Shown here piece by piece: positions 1 to 11,495 of a stretch of 64,000 nt of DNA. A program made the position numbers and the translations under genes. Position 1 is the stretch's first letter. The number at the start of each line of letters is the position of its first letter. A model generated the notes under the pieces. The model worked only from the letters and a program-made list of their open reading frames with translations, did no database searches and was not told where the DNA came from. The stretch is from Glandiceps talaboti (lineage: Eukaryota; Hemichordata; Enteropneusta; Spengelidae): the NCBI RefSeq assembly GCF_964340395.1, contig NC_135554.1, forward strand, positions 10,971,475-11,035,474, written 5' to 3'.

Positions 1-813
1 ACGTACCCTCAATTCAAACTTTATTGGTCATTTTGATCTCATAGGTGACAGTTGACGGATGATGATTTGTTGTGAATATGTGTGAAATTGAGATAAAGTA
101 CAAAGTACAATAAATGAATCTTGGCTAAAGAAACTGTCTCAGTCATGCGTCGTCTGAACAGCTGCCGCATTCATATCCGGGTGTTTGTAAATCTGGTAAC
201 GAGAAGTAATGAATAATAGCGAACAGTAAAGAGATATTACGAGCAATAACGACTCAGGTATAGCAAGGAACGAGTAGGAATGATTAAAATACGTTTCTGT
301 GAATATAAATACATTACCGCCAATTTTAACATGCGCGCCCTCTACGACAAAATATTTCTTGTTAGTCCTACAGTGGTTCTCTAGCGAGCTAGATCCTCCA
401 CAACAAGTTCTCTCACTTGAAGTTGTCTAGGCAAAACAAAATTTTCGTTCTTGTTAAAAATAGAAATGTTTTCAATAGCCTATCCATTTTTGATGCTATT
501 TTTTCTATATGTACAATAATTTGACTCGTTGCTAAGAATGTGTTGATATTTGATGTTTAATCTATCCCAAATATTCATGAATTATTTTAGCTTATCTCTT
601 ACTCTACAGGTCTACAGAAGTCCAATTTTGATAACACAATTAACAGGTCTGTATTATATTGTTTGCGAACTTCCGAAGATTGAGCTGAAGTTGTTGAAGC
701 AGATATGATGGTATTCTCTCGGTAATGAAATGGAAAAATAATTTATTTATTAAGATCAGAAGATAGACTAAGTATTGTGACACAAGAGTCCTCCTCAAGT
801 GTTGGAACGCAAG

Positions 814-882
<69 letters not shown>

Positions 883-1250
883 GTACCATGTACCATTAGA
901 AGAAAACAACAAATGTCGACATTCATCCTGACGGCAGAGCAAGTACGAGCCAGGCTTAGACTAACAAAAATAAAAGAAAACAGAAAGATTACAATGGTCG
1001 AGATGATATGGTAATATTGAATATGCACGTTTTAGGGGTAAAGTCTTCGAAACTCACATTTTGTTTGAGTTGATTTGACTGACTTCGCCTACATACATGT
1101 ATGGTATACGTCTGTTTTTTATTCGTTGTCTGTTGTGGAAAAACCCTTGATAGATTCTAATGTTTGGTGAAGTCGATAAAAGTACATTCATATGCATTGT
1201 ATATATAAAATTCCTGGAAAACAAGTATGCTAGGTACAATTTGGTTGAGT
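1..1250. other. Intergenic stretch, no gene seen
   Basis: I see no coding exon here. The sequence is AT-rich, with a trinucleotide microsatellite at 815-882. The tandem duplication begins near its right edge. Confidence 0.5.
815..882. repeat. (ATC)n microsatellite
   Basis: About 22 uninterrupted ATC units. Long poly-His and poly-Met reading frames across it are by-products of the repeat. Confidence 0.95.
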
Positions 1251-1302
1251 ATCTCGAAGCTCTCGTGTAACCTAATGTGTGAATTTCAGGAGATAGTCTG
1301 TA

Positions 1303-1347
1303 TGACGTCATAGAACTGAATGCACGGCGAATAGAATATGAACCAAT
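1303..1347 (+). promoter_or_regulatory. CRE palindrome and CCAAT box upstream of copy A
   Basis: TGACGTCA, a full CRE palindrome, lies at 1303-1310 and CCAAT at 1343-1347. The CRE ends 251 bp before the ATG at 1561, the same distance as in copy B. Conservation between copies suggests a proximal promoter, but recent duplication could also explain it. Confidence 0.4.
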
Positions 1348-1560
1348 AAGAACACTTATAGGAACACTGTTAAGAACATTGCAATATAGTTCTTTAAAAA
1401 ACGTCCTTTGGCTACGATTATACGCATAATTCCAAATGGATTGTTCGTTACCATAGCAACAATAATAGATTATGTCATAATGAACTTGAACGCACCTATA
1501 TGGTCAGTCAGTAGTAGCCAAACCTTGGAACTGTTAGTTTGTTGCAGAAGAAGTTCAGTC

Positions 1561-2919
1561 ATGGGTGCGAATCAAGGAAAACTTTCCGGTGTGAAAATTG
1601 AAAGTGATAAGGCAAGGGTAAGTGTAATTCTACTTTTCAACAAAATCGGGATCTTTATATTGAGTGTTGCATAACTTTGAGTCACTTTAATAATTTCTTT
1701 ATGACTATCTTCAAATGGCACTTTTGAGATTTCATTTTTTACTCGAACATGATTTCTGAATTAATTCATAATTTTCAGAGAAAGAGAGTAAAGAAAGAAA
1801 ATAAATTTTTTGAAAAAAAGAAAAAAGAACTCGATAAAAAGAAAGAAAAACAGCAGAAGAAAGAGGAGAAAGAAAGAGAGAAGGAGGAACGAAGATGGAA
1901 ACTTGCCATAGAAAAAGAAAGGTAGGATAACCTCTATCTTTTCGTTGTCTTGGTTTTCCGTCGGAAGAAATGTTGTGACAATTCATGTATCCGTAGTTTA
2001 TTTTATGTGCTTCTAAAGGGAGGATAGGTATCGCAATGAGATCATCTTCAAACTTTGCGAGTTTAGATAACGTACTTTTATGATGAATGCGTCTATTCAG
2101 TAATTGCTACGGAAGAGTGAATGTAATGGTGGAAAGTGACGATAAATCAGTAAATTTAGATAATGTTTATCAATTTCTAACAGACATATGTCTAAATTAA
2201 CACCAAAGTTACTAAATTCTAGTATCACAGACAGTCATCCATGATATATCCCATAATCACAATATTTAAAAATCACTGATATATATTTAATAATATTTTC
2301 GAAAGTCAGCATGCTGACGACTGCTTGGGATGAACATATCATTTCATAGATTTCTAGGTGTGAATAATTCAAGATGCCATAATGTCTTGGACGCCTTTGA
2401 ACTTCAACTTGGAATACTTCGATCTTATTGTCCCCGTAACTTAATAAGAGTGTACCTGTGATATATATTAATAAAAGTAAAGAATTAATGACATAATTTA
2501 TTAATAAAGCAATGAATGAAAGTATCATGTGTCTTTCTCTTTTCTCTTTACTTCCTTCCCATAGTCGCAAACTCGAAGACATTGCCCGTTCCTTGGCAGT
2601 AGACATACCTGGTGAAGGTAGAGGTTGTACATTCAATCTCTCAAATGCTATGGTTGGGGTGAAACCCTTTAATTCCGAGGCGGATGTAAAATCCTCTCGC
2701 CAAGGGAAGAAAAAACACCACAGAGGCGGGGCTATGAAGGAACTGTTATTGTCACCAAGTAAAACAGAGTCATCTCCTGCCACCAGCCTTCAACCAACAT
2801 CTAAAGTGATTGACGTCGAAGAGGAGATGACTCTGTTCGCTAAATCAAGATTCGACGAGCATATGCGACGTGAAGAGGCGGCTAAAGTGGCCGTATACTT
2901 AAGTGAATCGCGTGAGTAA
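1561..2919 (+). CDS. Three-exon gene A: putative N-myristoylated, strongly basic protein (184 aa), unknown family
   Basis: Exons are 1561-1617, 1779-1921 and 2565-2919, with donors gtaagt and gtagga and acceptors ending cag and tag; the phases (0, then 2) fit. The protein starts MGANQGKLSG, which fits the N-myristoylation pattern (Gly2, small residue at position 6). Residues 20-66 are almost all Lys, Arg and Glu, so a long charged helix or coiled coil is likely. The last exon has a conserved block around VDIPGEGRGCTF, a basic KKKHH patch and an acidic VIDVEEEM segment. No known domain is recognised. The ATG is supported because the upstream frame is open here but stopped in copy B. By analogy with myristoyl-plus-basic proteins such as MARCKS it may bind membranes; that is inference. 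A gtgagt donor overlaps the last codons, so a further exon is possible. Confidence 0.6.
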
Positions 2920-3710
2920 CACTATACGAATTGAGTGTTGTTACTGTCAAAACATAAATTGTACATCAACCAACATCAATAGTCTCCAAATACGTATTGT
3001 GAAGAACCCCCCCCCCATCCTCACATACGACAATTGCAGACACCAAGAAACCATGATGATTATAGCAACTTTTGATCATCTGATGTAGACACAATTATAG
3101 GAACTTCTCTAGACCTATCGCAGTCACATTACACCTTCGGCACATATCGATCGTTTCTAGTATTCAGTGCATCTGAGTCTTCACCATTCAGAGACCAGAG
3201 AAGTTAACAGTGAAGTTCTGAAAGGTGCGACCAGTCAAGATATTATAGACCAATTGATAAAGTATATACCGCCACCAACCGTAGTCTGCCGACATCAACC
3301 TGTGTGTAAATAGCTTTGACAAATGACAACACTCAACCACCGTGATTCATCGATCAATCAATCAATGTATTACATTAATTGTAGTAAGACCATTCCAAAC
3401 CTGAAATTAAAAAAAAAATATCTCCTGTATTTCTTAAGTCTTGTTTCCTTTTTTCTTTTATTCCAACAAATCTCCCATCTTCCTATCTGTATTTCCTTAT
3501 TCTCCACCCCTTCCTCTTCTATCCCGGTTTAAATTGTCCTCATCAAGAGAATCTCTGACTTTTGTAAGTTTCCCCATATTTTGTTCAATGGTGACATTGT
3601 TTTGGGGTGTCAAATTTTCAGATGATAAAATCAGTTTAACAGCAACTGGATTGGTAGTACCCACCACTTCATCAATATAAGATAGAAACTGGTCTAGCTT
3701 TATTTTCTCA

Positions 3711-3744
3711 TCATCTGACCTGACCTGACCTGACCTGACCTGAC
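3711..3744. repeat. (TGACC)n pentanucleotide repeat
   Basis: About six units in the 3' flank of copy A. The matching place in copy B, near 7788-7804, has only about three degenerate units. Confidence 0.85.
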
Positions 3745-4334
3745 TTATGTATGGGCAACAAACATATGCAAGAGAACTTTGCTCAGAAAAAGGAAATTAC
3801 AAAAAATAAAACGATTGAATTTAGAAGAGTAGTCCATCATTTATCGTCTGAAATTATATCATGTTAGGAGGAGAAAATGAAAATTTTGAACCAGACTGGT
3901 GAATATTTAGTACATAGACGCCGATAAAACCATGGCGTTTTTTTCACCAGGTTTCCAATTGTCGCAGGGTTTACAAACGAATGAAATATTAACTGTCATC
4001 GTTTCAATTTCGTCAAATATGGACATATCATTGTGAAACTTTAGAGAGTAATGCGTACATGAACAAAGAAAAATCTTATGGTTTTAGATTTTCCATTTAG
4101 AAGATTAATTACAAAGTATTGAATTGACTTCGAACCGTTCCCTTTTTACCTTGCCCCCCCCCCCCCCCCCGATTTTTCAAAATAACCGTGAAACAAGTTA
4201 CCACTGTTTTGTTGCAAGGCTTGTAATCAATTATTTAGTTCGGTATCTCAGGAAATAAATACAGTCTCATTGAACATATTTATCAACGTGTTATGTTATA
4301 GTCTATCATTTATTAACAATATTCTGAAATACAT

Positions 4335-4599
4335 ATCCTACTCTAGACTGTCGACAGTCGCTCGCGCCTTTTTTTCCTACGTTTTATCTAAACTTAAGTC
4401 GTCGCCGCGCTCCGATCCGGCGCAACACTACTATAATCGCATACTGATATCGAGGGCCGAATGCCCGAGCCTTTGGCCCTCGATATCAGTATGCGATTAT
4501 AGTAGTGTTGCGCCGGATCGGAGCGCCGCAACGACTTAAGTTTAGATAAAACGTAGGAAAAAAAAGGCGCGAGCGACTGTCGATAGTCTAATCCTACTC
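4335..4599. mobile_element. Foldback (long hairpin) element with 9-bp target duplication
   Basis: The core at 4344-4590 is one long inverted repeat. The left arm begins TAGACTGTCGACAGTCGC and the right arm ends in its complement with one mismatch. Arms of about 115 bp flank a loop of about 15 bp near 4460-4475. The 9-mer atcctactc flanks both sides (4335-4343 and 4591-4599), which marks insertion. Copy B of the duplication lacks it. It has no coding capacity. A 9-bp duplication is typical of Mutator-like elements, but the class cannot be fixed from this. Confidence 0.85.
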
Positions 4600-5355
4600 T
4601 TCAACTCCGTTGTTCAATGCCTACATAAAAATCGCTATTTCTATTCAGCATGCAGTCTATTGTGTGAGCTTGCAACAATGTATTGAGACTGGTGAACTCT
4701 GGACTCCTATTTATTAGTGTACATTGAGGGCGCGCCACTGAACAAAATCCTACGTACCAATTTTCCCCAATCTTCAGATCTTCCGATGGAACAAATACTG
4801 TGCTATCAGGTGCTTGACATGGTGCGGTTTTGTTCTTTATGACTAAATTTCAAGGATATTTAACTTTATGAAAGTATGTATGTCAACAGAAAAAAAAATA
4901 TTTTATCAAAATTAGATTTATATATATATATAGAAGAGTTTAATGTATGTGAAAGTTATTTTCATTATAAATGTTGGGTTTCTCGTACTGTACTGTATTG
5001 GAAGATCTGTAATACACCAAAATCGACCGTTCATGAAAATAATGACCCTCCCCCCAAAAAACACCCCCAACAACCACACCACCTGTCATTTCTGTCAAGC
5101 TCCCGAAGATAAGAACGCAAAGGAATTTTTTAAAAATATTTTCACACAGAAAAATGCGACAGTAAACTTATGATTCGAATTGAGTAAAACCAAACCTCTC
5201 GACGGAAGTCTCATTTTGAAAGTTTTCAGTATTATAGATAAATAAACCGTGGTCAAATGGTAGCGAAATTATTTAAAACAACAAGCACCTAATATCGGAT
5301 CTCGTATTTAGAAGTTCTCGTTTTAACTAACGTGAATTTAGGGAATCCGTTTATA

Positions 5356-5402
5356 TGACGTCACAGAACTGAATCCATGACGTATAGAATATGTACACCA
5401 AT
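5356..5402 (+). promoter_or_regulatory. CRE palindrome and CCAAT box upstream of copy B
   Basis: TGACGTCA is at 5356-5363 and CCAAT at 5398-5402. The CRE ends 251 bp before the ATG at 5614, exactly as in copy A. Confidence 0.4.
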
Positions 5403-5613
5403 AAGAACACTCGTGGATACAATGTTAAGAACACTGCAATAGTTCTTTAACAAACGTTCCCCGGGTACGATTACGTACGCAATTCCAAATGGATTGTTCG
5501 TTACCATAGCAACAATAATAGATTACGTGTGATTGAACTGGAACGAACCCATATGGTCAATCAGTAGTAGCCAAACCCTGGAACTGTGAGTTTGTTGTAG
5601 AAGAAGTTCAGCC

Positions 5614-6963
5614 ATGGGTGCGAATCAAGGAAAACTTTCCGGTGTGAAAATCGAAAGTGATAAGGCTAGGGTAAGTGTAATTCTACTTTCAACTGTCTTG
5701 CTCTTTATATTGAGTGTTGGGTAACCTTGCTTCAATTTAATTATCTCCTTTCTGACGCTCTTGAAATTTTTTTTTTACTCGAATTTGTATTGTGATGTCT
5801 AAATTCATTCATTTTCAGAGAAAGAGAGTAAAGAAAGAAAATAAATTTTTTGAAAAAAAGAAAAAAGAACTCGATAAAAAGAAAGAAAAACAGCAGAAGA
5901 AAGAGGAGAAAGAAAGAGAGAAGGAAGAAAAAAGATGGAAACTTGCCATAGAAAGAGAAAGGTAGGATAACCTCTATCTTTGAGTTTTCTTGGTTTTCCG
6001 TCGGAAGAAATGTTGTGACAATTCATGTATCCGTAGTTTATTTTATGTGCTTCTAAAGGGGAGATAGGTATCGCAATGAGATCATCTTACAAACTTTGCG
6101 AGTTTAGATAACGTACTTTTATGATGAATGCGTCTATTCAGTAATTGCTACGGAAGAGTGAATGTAATGGTGGAAAGTGACGATAAATTAGTAAATTTAG
6201 ATAATGTTTATCAATTTCTAACAGACATATGTCTAAATTAACACCAAAGTTACTAAATTCTAGTATCACAGACAGTCATCCATGATATATCCCATAATCA
6301 CAATATTTAAAAATCACTGATATATATTTAATAATATTTTCGAAAGTCAGCATGCTGACGACTGCTTGGGATGAACATATCATTTCATGGATTTCTAGGT
6401 GTCTCGGAATTTTCAAGATGCCATAATGTCTTGGACGCCTTTGAACTTCAACTTGAAATACTTCGATCTTATTGTCCCCGTAACTTAATAAGAGTGTACC
6501 TGTGATATATATTAATAAAAGTAAAGAATTAATGACATCATTTATTAATAAAGCAATGAATGAAAGTATTATGTGTCTTTCTCTTTTCTCTTTGCTTCCT
6601 TCCCATAGTCGCAAACTCGAAGACATTGCCCGTTCCTTGGCAGTAGACATACCTGGTGAAGGTAGAGGTTGTACATTCAATCTCTCAAATGCTATGGTTG
6701 GGGTGAAACCCTTCCATTCTGAGGCGGATGTAAAATCCTCTCGCCAAGGGAAGAAAAAACACCACAAAGGCGGGGCTATGAAGGAACTGTTACTGTCACC
6801 AAGTAAAACAGAGTCATCTCCTGCCACCAGCCTTCAACCAACATCTAAGGTGATTGACGTCGAAGAGGAGATGACTCTGTTTGCTAAATCAAGATTCTGC
6901 TACCATATGCGACGTGAAGAGGCGGCTAAAGTGGCCGTATACTTAAGTGAATCGCGTGAGTAA
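5614..6963 (+). CDS. Three-exon gene B: paralogue of the putative myristoylated basic protein (184 aa)
   Basis: Exons are 5614-5670, 5819-5961 and 6609-6963. Their lengths (57, 143 and 355 bp) equal those of gene A, with the same splice sites and stop. The reading frame is intact. The few differences include R to K changes in the charged region, N to H after VGVKP, and DE to CY near residue 172. The N-terminal MGANQGKLSG is unchanged. Equal length and an open frame in both copies support a real protein-coding gene, although its function is unknown. Confidence 0.6.
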
Positions 6964-8609
6964 CACTATACGAATTGAGTGTTGTTACTGTCAAAACATA
7001 AATTGTACATCAACCAACAGCAATAGTCTCCAAATACGTATTGTGAAGAACCCCCCCCCCCCCATCCTCACATACGACAATCGCAGAGACCAAGAAACCA
7101 TGATGATTATAGCAACTTTTGATCATCTGATGTAGACACAATTATAGGAACTGCTCTCGACCTATCGCAGTCACATTACACCTTCGGCACATATCGATCG
7201 TTTCTAGTATTCAGTGCATCTGAGTCTTCACCATTCAGAGACCAGAGAAGTTAGCAGTGAAGTTCTGAAAGGTGCGACCAGTCAAGATATTATAGACCAA
7301 TTGATAAAGTATATACCGCCACCAACCATAGTCTGCAGACATCAACCTGTGTGTAAATAGCTTTGACAAGTGACAACACTCAACCACCGTGATTCATCGA
7401 TCAATCAATCAATGTATTACATTGTAGTAAGACCATTCCAAACCTGAAATTAAAAAAAATATCTCATGTATTTCTTAAGTCTTGTTTCCCTTTTTCTTTT
7501 ATTTCAACAAGTCTCCCATCTTCCTATCTGTATTTCCTTATTCTCCACACCTTCATCTTTATTTCTCACCCCTTCCTCTTCTATCCCGGTTTAAATTGTC
7601 CTCATCAAGAGAATCTCTGACTTTTGTAAGTTTCCCCATATTTTGTTCAATGACAATGGTGACATTGTTTTGAGGGTGTCAACTTTTCAGATGATAAAAT
7701 CAATTTAAGAGCAACTGGATTGGTAGTACCCATCCCTTCATTAAATATAAGATAGCAACTGGTCTCGCTTTATTTTTTCATCATCTGGCCTGATCTGACC
7801 TGACTTATGTATGGACAACAAACATATGCAAGAGAACTTTGCTCAGAAAAATGAAATTAAAAAAAAAATAAAAATAAAAAAATAAAAAAATACCCGATTG
7901 AATTTAGAAGAGTAGTGTATCATTTATCGTCTGAAATTATATCATGTTAGGAGGAGAAAATGAAAATTTTGAACCAATGAATATTTAGTACATATACGCC
8001 GGTAAAACCATGGCGTTTTTTCACTAGGTTTCCAATTGGCGCAGGGTTTTTACAAACAAATGAAATATTAATTGTCATCGTTTCAATTTCGTCACATATG
8101 GACATATTATTGTGAAACTTTACACAGCAATGCCTGTACATGAATAAAAAAAATCTTATGGTTTTAGATTTTCGATTTAGAAGATAATTACAAAGTATTG
8201 CATTGACTTTGAACCGTTCCCTTTTCACCTTGTTTTTCCCCCGATTTTTTTTCAAGATAACCGTGAAACAACTCAAGTTACCACTGTTTTGTTGCAAGGG
8301 TTGTAATCAGTTATTTAGTTCGGTATCTCAGGAAAGAAATACAGTCTCATTGAACATATTTATCGACGTGTTATAATCTATCATTTATTAACAATATTTT
8401 GAAATACATATCATAGTAGTCATAGTAATGAAAATAGACCAAGCCTACGAAGAAACCTGTTGGTTTTCAACACTGTTGTTTAATGCCTACGTAACCCGGT
8501 TACACGATGCAACTCGACTAGCAACGCACCATGCAATTCGTCGCATGCGACTGTAACTTTGGTTTTCCTAGACTTCACTGTTGCTATAAGATACCCCAGG
8601 TGTCCAGTT

Positions 8610-9210
8610 TCACAATGCCATAATGTCAAAAGTCTTAACTTCTTGGACGCCGTTGAACTTCAACTTGGAATACTTCGATTATATTGTCCATGTTACTTAA
8701 TAATACAAGTGTACCTGTGTTATTAATAAATGTAATGAATGTTTATCGATAATTAATGACATCATTTATTAATAAAGCAATGAATGAAAGTATCACGTGT
8801 CTTTCTCTTTTCTCTTTACTTCCTTGCTATAGTCGCAAACTCGAAGACATTGTCCGTTCCTTGGCAGAAGACATACCCGGTGAAGGTAAGGGTTGTACAT
8901 TCAGTCTATCAAATGCCATGGTTGGGGTGAAACCCATCCATTATGAGGCTGATGTACAATCCGCTCGCCAAGGAAAGAAGAAACATCATAGAGGCGGGGC
9001 AATGAAGGAACCGTTATTGCCACCAACTGCAACAGAGTCATCTCCTGTCACCAGCCTTCAACCAATTACATCTAAGGTGATCGACGTCGAAGAGGAGATG
9101 ACTCTGTTTGCTCTATTACGATTCCGTGAGCGTGTGAGGCGAGAAGAGGCGGCTAAAGTGACCATATAAGGTGAATCACGTGAGTAATTGAGTGTTGTCA
9201 CTGTCAAAGC
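8610..9210 (+). pseudogene. Partial third copy (C): only the last exon, 8833-9169
   Basis: Similarity to copies A and B starts near 8610, inside their intron 2, and runs past the last exon. The exon has its acceptor (ctatag) and is open to a stop at 9167-9169. It ends earlier than A and B because a TAA interrupts the VYLSESRE end, giving 112 residues from the acceptor. I find no copy of exons 1 and 2 upstream. It is either a broken copy or an alternative last exon for gene B, with which its phase agrees. Confidence 0.6.
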
Positions 9211-9837
9211 ATACACATACAGAAACAAATCAATAACAATCAACTTCCACCATCTGTGACGTAACTAATAGAATACACATCAACGACAATAGTGGTGAAG
9301 GTGAACCAGTCTGATTGCGATGTAAAACCCAATAATTTCATCAGTTGAGAAGACGTAGACATAGTGACATAATCCCCCCGTTCTTTTTACTTTATATACG
9401 ATGATGCGAAGAATGTTAAGGTTTTAACGTACGTAGCACTATTCAACATCTGATTTTATTCAGTACATCGTTACATAAACAATCTAAAAGTTTAATTTTG
9501 TTACAAGTCGGTAAAAGAAATATCCATTTTAAAAAACCCACTTAAATGTATATTGATATTTTGTGTACCTTATAAATCGTGTCATAATTCCATATACACA
9601 TCATAATAAAATATAAATATCTGCTGACAGGTCCATTTACTATATGCTAGACTCTATTCCAGAGTTCTGTATACTGAACCAGCTAAAGAACTGTAGAAAT
9701 TTTATTTGATAAGCCCACATAGGACTATATTTGATAAACAAACAAGTAAACAAACACATGCACAAAGAACAAACAATCAAAGAAAGAACAAGTAACTCTA
9801 ATCGAAATGGTATTAACTCCCACCTCAACTCAAACGC

Positions 9838-9874
<37 letters not shown>

Positions 9875-10479
9875 AACACAGATGGAAAACACACACAAAA
9901 GATTAAACAATAACAATAAATACATTGAGATATAAATATAACAATAAATATCAATAAATAACAATAAATATGTATTTTTATATGTAATATAATATTTTTA
10001 AAATAACAAGCCGGTTGTAGAGTAGAACAAGTCACGGTTTTTTTCGATTTCCATTGTGTTTTGAAATGAAATGGGCCCCTTTTTTTAACCTCACGTATAA
10101 AAATAAAATACTTAGCAAGCAGAAAGACATAAAAACTTATTTTTTCAATTTATTATACCAAGGAGACAATTTTCAGGGCACACCTGAATTGTTGGACGAT
10201 CTGGAATTCGTTAAAAAAATGTAGCCACATACTTTAAAAACAAAAGAAGATATGTTTTGCATTTTGTCGTTGAGGGCGGCTATCACCGCGACTCTCACTC
10301 GGACTTGGAGCACTATTTAATTGCAAACCTTTCTATTGTTATGACCCCCAAACTTCAGCTTGAAAATTACAACTTATAGGGTCCATTGTCATCGAATCGA
10401 GTATTTTTCGTAGTGTTATCAGCGTTCAGGAGAAATTACAAGTATGCAAATAATTGACCTTTACCCCCTATGACAATAC
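9170..10479. other. Intergenic stretch before ALG2
   Basis: AT-rich with no exon seen. It holds a (CA)n run at 9842-9872 and CAATAAATA-like repeats at 9909-9970. Confidence 0.5.
9842..9872. repeat. (CA)n microsatellite
   Basis: About 15 CA units. Confidence 0.95.
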
Positions 10480-10488
10480 CCGGAAGTG
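10480..10488 (+). promoter_or_regulatory. ETS/GABP-type site upstream of ALG2
   Basis: CCGGAAGTG lies 88 bp before the ALG2 start codon. ETS-family sites at this distance are common in housekeeping promoters; no TATA box is obvious. Motif match only. Confidence 0.35.
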
Positions 10489-10575
10489 CACGATCACACA
10501 AGATCAGAACATTCGTACGAAGTCTACGTGGCATTCCGGCTACTGCCGGGTAGTTCTCTCACATTAACACACAAG

Positions 10576-10926
10576 ATGGTGAAAGTAGTATTCGTTCACC
10601 CTGACTTGGGTATCGGAGGAGCCGAACGATTGATCGTTGACGCTGCTTTGGCCCTAAAATCCCGTAGCCATTCTGTTGAAATGTTAACAGCTCATCATGA
10701 TCCCAGCCACTGTTTCGAAGAAACCAGGGACGGGACACTATCTGTTACTGCAGTCGGCGACTGGCTGCCCAGGAGTTTCTTTGGCTTCTGCTACGCACTC
10801 TGTGCTTATATTCGTATGATGTATGTTGCCATGTACCTGGTTTTATTCAGTGGACTCGACTACGATGTTGTGATATGCGACCAGATATCGGCGTGTGTAC
10901 CGATATTGAAATGGAAGACGGCAAAG
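10576..10926 (+). CDS. ALG2: ALG2 exon 1 (residues 1-117)
   Basis: Starts at ATG in acaagATGG and ends in frame before the donor gtgacg (phase 0). It covers the GGAER motif and the hydrophobic segment. Confidence 0.9.
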
Positions 10927-11117
10927 GTGACGTCACACGACCCGACTGGCCTCGGGTTTCCTAATTTTCTGCTTGCATCATTCTTGTTTATTCAGGACAT
11001 GGTATATTTGTACAGACTTTATGTTAGATGTCTGACGATATGAATAATCTCAGAACATATTGTTGGCCGCCTTCACAATGTCAGTGTAGAGTTGTTGCTG
11101 GTCTATCATTGTATTCA

Positions 11118-11160
<43 letters not shown>

Positions 11161-11421
11161 GACCTGCAATTATTCAGTTTGAGAAAATAATGAGCCGGTG
11201 ATCAAAGTTTATCATCGACTAACGTTAAACTTAAACGTGCAGACCAGTTTTCTTTGTTGGGTTAGCTTTTATCAGTTTTGAAAATTTCTACCACGGCAAA
11301 ACTAGCCTGTGTAGACTTTACGTTTTAGTTTTAAAATAATGTGTAGTGATGATTGACTTCAAACATTCCTTTGAGATAAAGCAAGGTTGGTGGTATATTG
11401 CACTAAAGATGAAGAAAAGTT

Positions 11422-11495
<74 letters not shown>

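Larger units (their letters stand above)
1250..4625. repeat. Tandem duplication, copy A
   Basis: This segment matches 5305-8490 nearly base for base over promoter, exons, introns and 3' flank, at an offset of about 4041-4053 bp. Copy A has a longer pentanucleotide run and a hairpin element that copy B lacks. The edges are approximate because similarity fades gradually. Confidence 0.85.
5305..8490. repeat. Tandem duplication, copy B
   Basis: Second copy of the unit at 1250-4625, in the same orientation and separated from it by about 0.7 kb. It carries its own promoter, three exons and 3' flank. The two copies remain very similar even in introns, which points to recent duplication or gene conversion. 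Confidence 0.85.

Noticed and set aside
799-1014. Histidine-rich reading frame
   Set aside because: It is a translation of the (ATC)n microsatellite without splice support or a recognisable domain.
10486-10575. N-terminal extension of ALG2
   Set aside because: The upstream frame would have to start at GTG, and ALG2 homology begins just after the ATG at 10576.
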